Of a DNA stretch of 64,000 nt, positions 7,614 through 16,347 are shown piece after piece; within the stretch, counting starts at the first letter, position 1; every line of letters starts with the position of its first letter. Made by a program: the position numbers and the translations under genes. This stretch comes from Pseudofrankia coriaricola (lineage in GTDB: Bacteria; Actinomycetota; Actinomycetes; Frankiales; Frankiaceae): positions 254,534 to 318,533 of the forward strand of contig NZ_MBLO01000036.1 of assembly GCF_001854805.1 (NCBI RefSeq), given 5' to 3'. Under the pieces are notes generated by a model. It searched no databases and was not told the origin of the DNA. It saw only the letters and a program-made list of their open reading frames with translations.

Positions 7614-9238
7614 GAGTCTGCCCTCCTGAGCAGGAACGCGCCGCCAGGTGCGCCGCCGCCGGTGGAGACGACCGCGGTGCGGGCGTCGGCGACCTGGCGG
7701 GGGCCGGCCTCGTGGCGCAGTTGGGTGATCGCCTCGTACAGGAATCCGAAGCCGTGCAGCCGGCCCTCGGAGAGCTGGCCGCCGTGCGGGTTGAGCGGCA
7801 GGTCGCCGTCCAGGGCGATCCGCCGTCCCTTGTCCAGCCAGTCCTGCGCCTCGCCGAAGCCGCAGAAGCCCAGCCCCTCGAGCCAGGAGATCGCGTTGAA
7901 GGTGAAGCCGTCGTACAGGCAGGCGAAGTCGACGTCGGCGGGAGTCAGGTCGGTGCGGGTCCACAGGTGCGCGGCCGGGCCGAGCACCACTGGTTCATGC
8001 GTCATCATGCCCTGGTCCCAGGAGACGCGTTCGTTGATCTGTGTGCCGACGGCCTCGACCTTCACGGCCGGCTTCGGCAGGTCCGCCGCGGCGTCGGCGG
8101 CCGAGACGATGACGGCGACGGAACCGTCGCAGGGGACGTCACAGTCGTAGAGGCCGAACGGCGTCGAGACGAGGCGGGCCGACATGTAGTCGTCCAGGGT
8201 CATCGGGGCCCGGTAGATCGCGTCCGGGTTGCGGGCGGCGTTCGCCCGGCCGTTGAGCGCGATCGCGGCGAGCATCTCCCGGGAGGCGCCGTAGCGGTAC
8301 ATGTACTGGCTGGCCTGCATGGCGATCCAGCTCGCCGCCGAGATGGCGCCGAACGGGTGGCGCCACTCGGTGTTCAGGCCGGTGGCCCGGCCGGGCATCC
8401 CCCCGAGGCGCAGCTCGCGGTAGGTGGACTCCCACACGGTCCGGAAGCACAGCACGTGCCGACAGAGGCCCGCCGACACCGCCAGCATCGCCTGCACGAC
8501 CGCGCCAGTCTGGCCGGGCAGGTCACCGCCGCCGTTGAACCAGGTCGGGCGCAGGCGCAGCGCCTCCTCCACGGAGGTGACACCGCCCTCGCTCATGCCC
8601 ATGCCGCCGGTGCCGGGATAGGTCGACAGGCCGTCGATGTCCTCGGGGGTGAGCCCCGCGTCGGCGATCGCCTTCAGGCATGCGTCGGTCGTGAGCGACA
8701 GCGGGTCGACCATGAGCCGGCGCCCGATCCTCGATCGGCCGATGCCGGAGAGGACCACGTCGTGCTCGAAGCGACGGGCGGACAGCGGCGCGCGGGGCGC
8801 GGGGAGGTTCGGCTCGCCGACGCGGTCCCGGGTCTCGTCGGGCTCGCCGGTCGGCTCGAACAGCGGCAGCCAGACGTCCTCACGCTGCTCGAAGGTGACC
8901 TGGACCCGCTGGCCGATGTGCACCTCGACCGGCTCGCAGCCGACGATGTTGGTGGTCAGGCGGACGTCGTCGCTCTCCTCGATCGCAACCACGGCGACCA
9001 CGTACGGCGGCTTCAGGTCGGGCAGCCACTGCTGGACGTTGACGGTGTAGCCGACGACGCTGGCACGGCCCGACACCGCCTTCGGCGAGACGGCGCTGCT
9101 GCGGCACGTGGGACAGACCGGGACCGGGGGGTGCACGAGCGTGCCGCAGTCGTCGCAGCCCTGGATGCGCAGGATGCCGTCGGCGCCGGACTTCCAGAAC
9201 CACTCGGTCGCCGGGGTCAGCGCGGGGAGAGGCGGCAT
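7610..9238 (-). CDS. DUF35 / Ltp2-like aldolase fusion
   Basis: 542 residues in two parts. Residues 1-130 form a DUF35 protein: zinc ribbon cysteines C28, C31, C42, C45 and an OB-fold. Residues 158-542 form a thiolase-fold lipid-transfer protein of the Ltp2 kind, with YDGF (Tyr442) and NPHGGQLSEGRLHG (483-496) in place of normal thiolase cysteine/histidine loops. In steroid catabolism Ltp2 with the DUF35 part of ChsH2 performs retro-aldol cleavage of the side-chain CoA ester. Here both are one chain, which keeps the partners together. The ATG at 9238 is preceded by AAGGAG at good spacing. A family 1 operator is at 9355. Confidence 0.85.
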   Translation of the reverse strand: MPPLPALTPATEWFWKSGADGILRIQGCDDCGTLVHPPVPVCPTCRSSAVSPKAVSGRASVVGYTVNVQQWLPDLKPPYVVAVVAIEESDDVRLTTNIVGCEPVEVHIGQRVQVTFEQREDVWLPLFEPTGEPDETRDRVGEPNLPAPRAPLSARRFEHDVVLSGIGRSRIGRRLMVDPLSLTTDACLKAIADAGLTPEDIDGLSTYPGTGGMGMSEGGVTSVEEALRLRPTWFNGGGDLPGQTGAVVQAMLAVSAGLCRHVLCFRTVWESTYRELRLGGMPGRATGLNTEWRHPFGAISAASWIAMQASQYMYRYGASREMLAAIALNGRANAARNPDAIYRAPMTLDDYMSARLVSTPFGLYDCDVPCDGSVAVIVSAADAAADLPKPAVKVEAVGTQINERVSWDQGMMTHEPVVLGPAAHLWTRTDLTPADVDFACLYDGFTFNAISWLEGLGFCGFGEAQDWLDKGRRIALDGDLPLNPHGGQLSEGRLHGFGFLYEAITQLRHEAGPRQVADARTAVVSTGGGAPGGAFLLRRADS

Positions 9239-9354
9239 CGCGGCTCCTTGTCGACTGAGGCCCGCCGGCCGTGGACGCCGGGCGGGCCAGTCGCGTCGTG
9301 GCATGCGGGATGGCGTGCGAGGTTACGGGCTTGCATCGTGAGTGGTACCACGTT

Positions 9355-9372
9355 TTCAACATCGACGTCGAA
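9355..9372. promoter_or_regulatory. Family 1 operator-like palindrome between DUF35-aldolase and TetR genes
   Basis: TTCAACATCGACGTCGAA, an imperfect palindrome, lies in the 333-base divergent region 9239-9571. Equivalent sites occur at 10462, 12940, 14866, 18150 and 23430, with a weaker one at 22105. A TATACT hexamer at 9451 followed by AACCGGTT may be the TetR gene's own promoter. Confidence 0.6.
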
Positions 9373-9571
9373 ACAAGCCTGGCGGGCTGGACGCCCCGAC
9401 ACGGGGAGATCACACGGCGCGACAACATCACCCAACCGGCAGCCGCACGTATACTAGAACCGGTTATCTCTACCCGCCGGTACGGTGACCTGACGGGGAG
9501 GCGCCACCATCATCGGCCTTCCGGCCGGCCCTTCGGCCGGCGGGGTGGGAGCAGAACGGGAGCGGGCATTG

Positions 9572-10240
9572 GTGACGGCAGTGCCGGCTGACCGCGACAA
9601 ACCGACCGGTCCGCGCTCACGCAAGGGCGTCGCCACCAGAGCCAGGCTGCTCGGGGCGGCCAAGGCGGTGTTCGAGGAGGACGGTTTCCTCGAGGCGAGG
9701 ATCTCCGATATCGCCGAGCGCGCCGGCCTGTCGCACGGCTCGTTCTACCACTATTTCGACTCCAAGGAGCAGATCTTCCGCGAGGTCGCCATGGCCCTCT
9801 CGGACCTGCTGCATTCCCCGCTGAGCACGGTGATCTTCGACCCGTCCTCCACCGCGTCCCCACAGGAGCGCATCCGCGCCGGCAACCGTCGGTTCCTGGA
9901 GGACTATCGGCGCGAGGCAAAGATCATCGGTGTCATCGAGCAGGTCTGCCGCCACGACACGCACCTCAACATGGTGCGTTTCGAGCACCAGCAGCGCGAC
10001 CGGGAACGCATCTCGAACTCGATTGCGCAACTGCAGCGAAAGGGCTGGGTCGACCCCACCATCAATCCGACGATCGCAGCATCGGCGCTCGGCGCGATGG
10101 TGACCCGCTTCGCGGAGATGTGGCTCGTCCAGGGTCTTTTCAAGCCGGATTTCGACGAAGGCGTCGAGCAGCTGACGCACCTTTTCCTGAACGCGCTGAA
10201 CCTGCGCGAGATGCCGACGGACGCGGACGCCGCCGAATAA
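9572..10240 (+). CDS. TetR-family transcriptional regulator
   Basis: 222 residues. The helix-turn-helix ISDIAERAGLSHGSFYHYF (44-62) and following SKEQIF are typical TetR; the remainder is a helical ligand and dimer domain. GTG at 9572 is preferred because GGGAG lies nine bases upstream; an alternative GTG at 9545 would add nine residues. It is divergent from the DUF35-aldolase operon and sits amid the family 1 operator sites, so it is the natural candidate to bind them, with a CoA thioester as likely inducer (inference from position and from the habits of this family). Confidence 0.85.
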   Translation: MTAVPADRDKPTGPRSRKGVATRARLLGAAKAVFEEDGFLEARISDIAERAGLSHGSFYHYFDSKEQIFREVAMALSDLLHSPLSTVIFDPSSTASPQERIRAGNRRFLEDYRREAKIIGVIEQVCRHDTHLNMVRFEHQQRDRERISNSIAQLQRKGWVDPTINPTIAASALGAMVTRFAEMWLVQGLFKPDFDEGVEQLTHLFLNALNLREMPTDADAAE

Positions 10241-10707
10241 CGCCGACGACCGGCGCCGCCAGGCAGGCGCACCGGGCAAGATCGTGGGACAAGGCCGCCA
10301 CGTAACGTCACCGGGCACTCCCCCCGGCGCTCTCGGCCCTCCGCGACCCCACCCGACGATCCCGCTGGCGGGACGGCGCGCACCTCTTTGGACGGGCTCC
10401 GCCGGCACGGAGCGCTCACGCTCGAGCTCCCATGCCTGAGCTGGCGTGATAATTCCGACTCTGACGTCAACGTCGTACAATTACGCTGCTCCGCCGACCT
10501 CCACCAATCAGGCCTTGGGCGACGAGGCGGGGCGACGCTGGCGACCGGTCCCTCGCGGGCTACCCGGCCGCGGAGCTAGCTCCGGAAGCCCGCGGACCGG
10601 GCGTCACAGCATGGCCCGGCCGACGCCCAAGGTCCCCGCGGGCCCGGGAACTGCTGTCGCCACCCGGCATCAACCTGGACGACATCACCATCGAAGGTGG
10701 GTACACG
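10241..10707 (+). promoter_or_regulatory. 467-base promoter and leader region of the 10708 SDR gene
   Basis: No gene is recognised. TGACGTCAACGTCGTA (10462-10477), a family 1 operator, abuts a TACAAT hexamer (10475-10480) that resembles a -10 box. Transcription from there would give a leader of roughly 220 bases before the ATG. The leader is GC-rich; an in-frame segment directly before the ATG reads LLSPPGINLDDITIEGGYT but has no start codon. Confidence 0.5.
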
Positions 10708-11535
10708 ATGCGAACAGTTGTGGTCGGCGCCTCCAGCGGGTTAGGGCGTGCCATCGGGATCGCCCTCGCCCAGCGCGGCCAGCAGGTCGCGCTGCTCGCC
10801 CGGCGCAAGGACCGGCTGGACGACGCGGTCGCGGAGGCGGGTTCCGGCGCGGTCGCGATCTCCTGCGACGTCACGGACGAGACGTCTGTCAAGGCGGCGA
10901 TCGAGGAGGCCGCGGCCGCGCTGGGCGGCATCGACTCCGTCGTCTACGCCACCGGCATCGGCATCCTCAAGCGGCTGGTCGACCTCGACACCGCCGCCTG
11001 GCACCACGTGTTCGACACCAACGTCATCGGCGCGTCCCACGTCACCGCGGCGGCGATCCCGTACCTGACGGAGGCGAAGGGCGTCGTCGCCTACCTGTCG
11101 TCCATCACCGGCTCGGTCACCGAGCCGTGGCCGGGGCTCGGCTCCTACGCGGTCAGCAAGGCCGCGCTGGACAAGCTGATCGAGGCCTACCGGGTCGAGC
11201 ACCCGACCGTCGGCTTCACCCGAGTGACGGTCGGGAACTGCTTCGGTGGCGAAGGCGGCTCCGGGACCGAGTTCCCGTATAGCTGGGACCCCGCGCTGGC
11301 GGGCGTGGTGCACCCGATCTGGGCCGCGCGCGACTACGTCAACTCGGACTTCGTCAACATCGACGACCTGATCAACGTGGTGCACACCGTCATTACCAAC
11401 GGCGCGGCACTGAAGCACGTGGTCGTCGACGCGCGCCGGTCAGCCCCGCTCCCGCTCGACGTCCCCAGCGGCCAGCCGGGCAGCATCCAGGACGTGCTCG
11501 ACGCGCTTCCGGGCCAGGCCGCCGCTGCCGACTGA
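10708..11535 (+). CDS. Short-chain dehydrogenase (paralogue of the SDR at 4179)
   Basis: 275-residue SDR: GASSGLG at 7-13, catalytic Ser131/132, Tyr147, Lys151. It matches the 4179 protein almost residue by residue through the first 170 positions, then carries an extra 30-residue tail (SAPLPLDVPSGQPGSIQDVL). It probably oxidises or reduces a hydroxyl or keto group on the same kind of substrate. A family 1 operator lies 230 bases upstream, and a 15-base-pair terminator follows its stop. Confidence 0.87.
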   Translation: MRTVVVGASSGLGRAIGIALAQRGQQVALLARRKDRLDDAVAEAGSGAVAISCDVTDETSVKAAIEEAAAALGGIDSVVYATGIGILKRLVDLDTAAWHHVFDTNVIGASHVTAAAIPYLTEAKGVVAYLSSITGSVTEPWPGLGSYAVSKAALDKLIEAYRVEHPTVGFTRVTVGNCFGGEGGSGTEFPYSWDPALAGVVHPIWAARDYVNSDFVNIDDLINVVHTVITNGAALKHVVVDARRSAPLPLDVPSGQPGSIQDVLDALPGQAAAAD

Positions 11536-11543
11536 CGAGCATT

Positions 11544-11582
11544 GAGAACAGGCCGCCAAGTGCCACCTGGCGGCCTGTTCTC
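11544..11582. terminator. Bidirectional stem-loop between convergent genes
   Basis: GAGAACAGGCCGCCA (11544-11558) pairs perfectly with TGGCGGCCTGTTCTC (11568-11582) across a nine-base loop. It lies between the stop of the SDR and the stop of the leftward thiolase and can serve both. Confidence 0.8.
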
Positions 11583-11668
11583 GGCTCTTCTGGCCGCTTC
11601 CGCGGCGGGCGCGGGCCCGGCACGCGCGACACCAGCGACGTCGCTCGCCCCGGCCCGCGCCGTCGGGG

Positions 11669-12847
11669 TCAGGGAGCGGGGACCTCGATGACGACGGCGC
11701 TGGCCATGCCGCCACCCGCGCACATCGCGGACACGGCCTTGCCGCCACCGCGCCGGCGCAGCTCGTGGGTCAGCGTGATGATCTGACGGGCACCCGTCAT
11801 CGCGATCGGGTGGCCGAGGCTGCAGCCGCTACCGAGGTAGTTGACGATCTCGTCGTCGATCCCCAGCAGCTGGCAGGCGGCGGCCGGCACCGACGCGAAC
11901 GCCTCGTTGATCTCCCAGAGGGCGATGTCCTGGATGGACAGGCCGGCGCGATCGAGCGCCTTCGGGATCGCCTTCACCGGCGCGAGACCCGTCTCGGCCG
12001 GCGGGACCCCGACGGAGGCCCAGGCGCGGACGATCGCGAGCGGCTCGAGCCCGTTCGCCTCGGCGAACTCACGCGAGGTGAGCACCACCGCGCCGGCGCC
12101 GTCGTTCGAGCCGGACGCGTTGCCGGCCGTGATGCTGAAGCCCTCGATCTCCGGGTGCAGCACCCTGAGCTTGGCGAGCTTCTCCATGCTCGTGTCCCGG
12201 CGCGGGTGCTCGTCGGTGTCGAAGGAGAACGTCGTGCCGTCGCGGCGGGTCACCTCGACCGGGACGATCTCCTCCTTGAACGCGCCCGCGTCGATGCCCG
12301 CGACCGCGCGCTGGTGTGACCGCAGCGCCCAGGCGTCCAGGTCCTCGCGGGACAGGCCCGTCTTCACGGCGGCATTCCAGCCAACCGTGACCGACATGTC
12401 GTAGTTCGGGGCCTCGGGCGTGTTGCGGTGGGTGGGCGAGTACCAGTCCTCGACGTCGTCGGTGCCCGGCTTGCGGCGCTTGGCGCGGGGCGACGTGGAC
12501 GAGGAGTTCGTGCCGCCGGCGACGACCACCCGGTCCATGCCGGTCATGATCGAGGCGGCGGCGGTCTGGATCGCGGCCATCCCGGACGCGCAGTGCCGGT
12601 TGTGGGCGACGCCCGGCGCGTTCGTGAGGCCGGCCTCGATCGCCGCGTACCGGGCGATGTCGCCGCCGCCGTACAGGGCCTCGCCGAGGACGACGTCGTC
12701 GACGACGTCCGGGTCGATGCCGGCGCGGCGGACGGCCTCGCCGACCACGAGCGTGGCCAGCTCGAACGCGTCGACGTCGAGCAGGGAACCCTTGATCGCG
12801 GTGCCCACCGGCGTCCGGGCTGTCGAAACAATCACCGCTTCGTGCAC
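11669..12847 (-). CDS. Thiolase (acetyl-CoA acyltransferase)
   Basis: 392 residues, complete biosynthetic/degradative thiolase fold. Cys86 in NRHCASG is the acylated nucleophile; EINEAFASV, GSGCSLGHPIAMTG (His) and MCAGGG (Cys376) complete the active site. It would cleave a 3-ketoacyl-CoA by thiolysis. It is a near twin of the thiolase at 54763 (Cys86 in the same register, RYAAIEAG versus RYAAVNAG). The upstream site at 12940 is the most symmetrical family 1 operator in the window, so it belongs to that regulon. Confidence 0.93.
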   Translation of the reverse strand: MHEAVIVSTARTPVGTAIKGSLLDVDAFELATLVVGEAVRRAGIDPDVVDDVVLGEALYGGGDIARYAAIEAGLTNAPGVAHNRHCASGMAAIQTAAASIMTGMDRVVVAGGTNSSSTSPRAKRRKPGTDDVEDWYSPTHRNTPEAPNYDMSVTVGWNAAVKTGLSREDLDAWALRSHQRAVAGIDAGAFKEEIVPVEVTRRDGTTFSFDTDEHPRRDTSMEKLAKLRVLHPEIEGFSITAGNASGSNDGAGAVVLTSREFAEANGLEPLAIVRAWASVGVPPAETGLAPVKAIPKALDRAGLSIQDIALWEINEAFASVPAAACQLLGIDDEIVNYLGSGCSLGHPIAMTGARQIITLTHELRRRGGGKAVSAMCAGGGMASAVVIEVPAP

Positions 12848-12939
12848 GTCAACAGCGCTCCTTCTCAGGCATGGCGGAACGGGGGCCCACAGCGTCCGGT
12901 CAGGTTGGCGTGCGGCGGTGCGGGCCCATGCTTAGAATT

Positions 12940-12955
12940 TTGACGTCGATGTCAA
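12940..12955. promoter_or_regulatory. Family 1 operator, most symmetrical copy
   Basis: TTGACGTCGATGTCAA is a near-perfect palindrome 93 bases before the thiolase start. Used here as the reference sequence for the family. Confidence 0.65.
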
Positions 12956-13072
12956 GACTAGGCCCGCGCGGCCGCCTCCCGCCCGGTCGACGCCGGCCGG
13001 CTCCGGACGGCGTCACCGTTCGTGGGCCGCCCAGGACATCCGCTCACGGGCCAGGCGGCTCATGAGCGGAGG

Positions 13073-13112
13073 CCTTGGATCACCTGGATTAGCCTTGGAT
13101 CACCTGGATTAG
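13073..13112. repeat. 20-base perfect tandem repeat overlapping the thioesterase stop
   Basis: CCTTGGATCACCTGGATTAG is present twice without spacer. The TAA stop of the leftward thioesterase (13109-13111) lies in the second copy. Confidence 0.9.
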
Positions 13113-13972
13113 AGGCGGTGGCCGCCGGCCGGCGACGGCGCCATCGGGCGGATCATGCTGTCCTGCACGAACGAGGCCACCAGGCCGCCGTCGGCCCGGA
13201 AGACATCGCCACGGCCGTAGCCACGGCCCCGCCCGGCGTAGGGGCTGCGCTGCGCGAGCAGCAGCCAGTCGTCGGCGGGCACCGGCTCGTGGAACGTGAT
13301 CGTGTGCGACAACACGCTGGTCGAGATCGTGCGGTGCGACTGCGACTGCCCCACGCCGGGGTGCGGCCGCATGGCCGTCCCGATGAGGAAGCCGTCCGTG
13401 ACGAACGCGAGCAGCGCCTGGCTGGACAGCGCGTCGCCGGGGGCGCCCGGCCAGCGCGTCCAGACGTCCAGCTCCGCCGGGCCGACGGCGTCCGGGTCGC
13501 TGATGTCGACGTCGCCGACGACCCGTACCTGCCAAGCACCCGGCTCGTCGGACGAGCCGTCCCCGTGGCCGGCGCCCACGGCGTCCCCCGGCTTCGGCGG
13601 CTCGTGCGCCGGCGCGGCGTCCGCGTGCCGGATGAAGTCGGGGTCGTCCGCCGACAGCAGGACGGTGGACTGGGAGACGACCTTGCCGCCCTGGCTGATG
13701 GTCACCGAGCTGCTGGCCATGCTGCGCCCGGAGTGCAGGCGCGTCACGGCGACGTCGAGCGGGGTGTCCGGCCGGCCAGCGCGGGCGAAGACCGTGTGCA
13801 GGGTCTTCACCGTCTTTCCGTCCTGGCCGGCGAGCGCGGCCGCGATCGACTGGGCGAGCAGCTGCCCGCCGAAGACGACCGGGTTGGGCGAGGCGACGCT
13901 GCCCGCGGTGTAGCGGTCCTCGCCCGCCGGCTCTAACGCCAGCGAACCGAGGACCGCGTCGACGGTGAACAC
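13109..13972 (-). CDS. Acyl-CoA thioesterase, TesB-like double hotdog
   Basis: 287 residues. FGGQLLAQS (35-43) and a central HTITFHEPVPADDWLLL segment match the two hotdog halves of TesB-type thioesterases, which hydrolyse medium and long acyl-CoAs. A hydrophilic insertion (HADAAPAHEPPKPGDAVGAG) separates the halves. The gene starts seven bases after the stop of the SDR at 13980 on the same strand, so they are co-transcribed. It could release CoA from dead-end thioesters. The tandem 20-base repeat creates its stop codon. Confidence 0.82.
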   Translation of the reverse strand: MFTVDAVLGSLALEPAGEDRYTAGSVASPNPVVFGGQLLAQSIAAALAGQDGKTVKTLHTVFARAGRPDTPLDVAVTRLHSGRSMASSSVTISQGGKVVSQSTVLLSADDPDFIRHADAAPAHEPPKPGDAVGAGHGDGSSDEPGAWQVRVVGDVDISDPDAVGPAELDVWTRWPGAPGDALSSQALLAFVTDGFLIGTAMRPHPGVGQSQSHRTISTSVLSHTITFHEPVPADDWLLLAQRSPYAGRGRGYGRGDVFRADGGLVASFVQDSMIRPMAPSPAGGHRL

Positions 13973-13979
13973 GGCCCGC

Positions 13980-14756
13980 CTACTTGGGCGGGAAGCGCAG
14001 CGCGCCGTCGAGCCGGATGTTCTCGCCGTTCAGGTACGGGTTGCGGGCGATCGACTCGACCAGCAGCGCGAACTCCTCCGGCCGGCCCAGCCGCTTCGGG
14101 AACTGGATGTCCTTGGTCAGCGTCTCCAGCATCTCCGGCCGGATGCCCATCATCTTGGGCGTGCCCATGGTGCCGGGGGCGATCGCGCACACCCGGACAC
14201 CGATCGGCGCGAAGTCACGCGCCATCGGCAGCGTCATGCCCAGGATGGCCGCCTTGGCCGAGCCGTAGGCGATCTGGCCGGCCTGGCCCTCCAGGCCGGC
14301 GAGCGAGCCGACGTTGACGACGACGCCGCGCTGGCCCCACTCGTCCGGCTCGTTGTCGGCGAAGGCGCCCGCGGTGACCAGGCGGCTCATGTTGAAGGTG
14401 CCGGTCGCGTTCATCGCCAGCGTGACGATGAACGACTCCTTGTCGTGAGGCTTGTTGCCCCGGCCGACGGTGCGCCCGCCGCCGACGCCGCCGCCGGCGA
14501 CGTTCACGAGCAGCGACACGGTGCCCAGCGTCTTGGCGGCCTCGATCGCGGCCTGCACGTCCTCGTCGACCGTCGTGTCGCCGCCGACGGCGGTGGCCTG
14601 TCCCTCGTCGAACTCCTTGGCCACCGCTTCCGCCGCGTCACCGAACTTGTCGAAGATCACGACCTTCATGCCAAGACCGACGAGGTGGCGCACCGTCGCC
14701 GCGCCGAGACCGCCGCCACCGCCGGTCACGATCGCCACGCGTCCGTTCAGGTCCAC
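13980..14756 (-). CDS. Short-chain dehydrogenase, 3-hydroxyacyl-CoA dehydrogenase (HSD10) type
   Basis: 258 residues from a GTG at 14756 with AAGGG upstream. TGGGGGLGAA at 11-20, Ser151, Tyr164 and Lys168 (YGSAK) are the SDR active site; the long loop after NVAGGG and the ARDFAPIGVRVCAIAPG segment resemble type 2 3-hydroxyacyl-CoA dehydrogenases. Such an enzyme would oxidise a 3-hydroxyacyl-CoA to the 3-keto form before thiolysis, which fits the neighbouring thiolase and thioesterase. A 47-base palindromic element sits in its leader and a family 1 operator lies further upstream at 14866. Confidence 0.82.
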   Translation of the reverse strand: MDLNGRVAIVTGGGGGLGAATVRHLVGLGMKVVIFDKFGDAAEAVAKEFDEGQATAVGGDTTVDEDVQAAIEAAKTLGTVSLLVNVAGGGVGGGRTVGRGNKPHDKESFIVTLAMNATGTFNMSRLVTAGAFADNEPDEWGQRGVVVNVGSLAGLEGQAGQIAYGSAKAAILGMTLPMARDFAPIGVRVCAIAPGTMGTPKMMGIRPEMLETLTKDIQFPKRLGRPEEFALLVESIARNPYLNGENIRLDGALRFPPK

Positions 14757-14775
14757 GTTTCCAACCCTTCTAGAG

Positions 14776-14822
14776 GGCCAAAGGGTGTGCGAAGATGATC
14801 TTCCTTCGCACACCCGGCGGCC
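14776..14822 (-). repeat. 47-base palindromic element, copy A (leader of SDR)
   Basis: Bounded by GGCC at both ends, it contains an 11-base-pair stem GGGTGTGCGAA / TTCGCACACCC. The reverse complement matches the copies inside the CoA-transferase gene at 43880 (40 of 47 bases) and the one at 62502 (36 of 47), with identical length. It lies between the operator at 14866 and the SDR start, so it would fold in the mRNA leader. Confidence 0.85.
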
Positions 14823-14865
14823 ACTGTCCCCGGAATTCTGTTCTTTGCTCGACCCACAGACATTA

Positions 14866-14881
14866 CTGACGCCGACGTCAA
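14866..14881. promoter_or_regulatory. Family 1 operator between divergent SDR and LLM genes
   Basis: CTGACGCCGACGTCAA, palindromic around its centre, sits 110 bases from the SDR start and 67 bases from the LLM start, so one site could control both directions. Confidence 0.6.
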
Positions 14882-14947
14882 TGTTGGTACACTCACGCCC
14901 CGTGACGGCCGGTGGATGTGACGGCCGTCACAGATGGGAGCAGCCAC

Positions 14948-15934
14948 GTGGCGATCTTCACAATGCGGTTCGACTTCCGCAACCCGGCCATAGCCGGGAC
15001 ATCCATGGCCGAACGCTACGAAGCCGCCTTAGCGATGGCGGAGTGGGCAGATCGGCTGGGCTTCCACAGCGTAGGCCTCTCCGAGCACCACGGCGCCGAT
15101 GACGGGTATCTGCCCAGCCCGCTGACCATGGCGGCCGCCGTCGCCGCCAGGACCAGCAAGATAAAGATCATGATCGCAGCACTGATCGCGCCGTTCCACG
15201 ACCCGCTGCGCCTCGCGGAGGACACCGCCGTCATCGACCACCTCTCCAAGGGACGGCTCGAACTGGTGCTCGGCGGCGGCTACGTGCCCGCCGAGTTCGA
15301 GATGTTCGGCGTCTCGCCCAAGGAGCGCGCCAGGCGGGTCACCGAGCTCATCCAGACCCTGCGCCAGGCCTGGACCGGTGAGCCGTTCGAGTACCGCGGC
15401 CGCACCGTGCGGGTCACGCCCGCCGCCTTCTCCCCCGGTGGCCCGGCGATCACCATGGGCGGGAGCTCCGAGGGCGCGGCCCGGCGCGCGGCCCGGCTCG
15501 ACATCGGCTTCACCCCGACCGACGGCACCACCTGGGACCACTACCGCGACGAGTTGGTCAGGCTCGGCCGTCCCGACCCCGGCCCTCGCTTCGGCGGGCG
15601 CACCGGCGCCTTCTTCCACCTGGCGCGGGACGTCGACGCCGGCTGGGAGCGGATCGCGCCGCACGCGCTGCACGAGTCGAACGCGTACGGAGCCTGGCTC
15701 ACGTCCGGCGGCAGCGGCACCGCGACCGGCGTCTACGCCTCGGCCGAGTCCACCGAGGCGCTGCGCGCGACCGGCCAGTACCGGGTGCTCACCCCGGCCG
15801 AACTCGTCGAGGAGCTGCGCGCGCAGGGCCCGTTCGCACTGTGCGTCGTCAATCCGCTGATGGGCGGCATCCCGCCGGAGGTCGCCTGGGGGAGCCTGCG
15901 GCTGCTGGAGAACGAGGTCATCCCTAAGCTCTGA
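14948..15934 (+). CDS. LLM-class (luciferase-like, probably F420-dependent) oxidoreductase
   Basis: 328 residues, TIM-barrel luciferase-like monooxygenase family: VGLSEHHGADDGYLPSP, IAPFHDPLRLAEDTAVID and LVLGGGYVPAEFEMFG are hallmark segments of the coenzyme-binding side. Actinobacterial members use F420 or FMN. GTG at 14948 is chosen for the GGGAG upstream; extension to 14912 is possible. Divergent from the SDR operon across a family 1 operator, it probably belongs to the same catabolic regulon. The exact reaction cannot be read from sequence. Confidence 0.83.
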   Translation: MAIFTMRFDFRNPAIAGTSMAERYEAALAMAEWADRLGFHSVGLSEHHGADDGYLPSPLTMAAAVAARTSKIKIMIAALIAPFHDPLRLAEDTAVIDHLSKGRLELVLGGGYVPAEFEMFGVSPKERARRVTELIQTLRQAWTGEPFEYRGRTVRVTPAAFSPGGPAITMGGSSEGAARRAARLDIGFTPTDGTTWDHYRDELVRLGRPDPGPRFGGRTGAFFHLARDVDAGWERIAPHALHESNAYGAWLTSGGSGTATGVYASAESTEALRATGQYRVLTPAELVEELRAQGPFALCVVNPLMGGIPPEVAWGSLRLLENEVIPKL

Positions 15935-16347
15935 GGATGCGGCACTCTGTGCCATAGTGGTGTGGAGGGCGCCCCTCAGGGCAGATCCGGCACCCCGGGG
16001 TCCCTCACCGCTCTCCACCAGTGATTGCTTGATTTGCCTAGGACGAGAATGTAATTTCCGTCCCGGCGTCGGGGGTGGCGCGGCCTCAGCAGCGGGGGCC
16101 GCGCCACCCCCGGTCCGCCGGGTCCATGACTGTCTCCGCCCGCCGGCCCACTCGGGCCGGCCTCGTCAGGGACGGCGACGCCGCATCGGGGCCTCCCGGG
16201 CCCCGGGAGGAGCCGCGTCCACGACGTCAGCACGTTGGCGCGCACCGGCCGGCCCAGGCCGACGGCCGCTCGCCGACACCTGCCGGACGGCGGCCGCGTC
16301 GCCATGGGGGCGCGCCCGCCGTCAGCCGAATCCGGTTTGTCTCCCGA
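15935..16347. other. 413-base intergenic region before P450
   Basis: No gene recognised. It contains an imperfect inverted repeat starting near 15960 (GTGTGGAG matched by CTCTCCAC near 16012) that may end the LLM transcript, and a perfect palindrome CCTCCCGGG-C-CCCGGGAGG at 16192-16210. No copy of either operator family was found here. Confidence 0.5.

Noticed and set aside
16192-16210. Perfect palindrome CCTCCCGGG-C-CCCGGGAGG as an operator
   Set aside because: Single copy, very GC-rich and not related to either operator family; may be chance or structure only.
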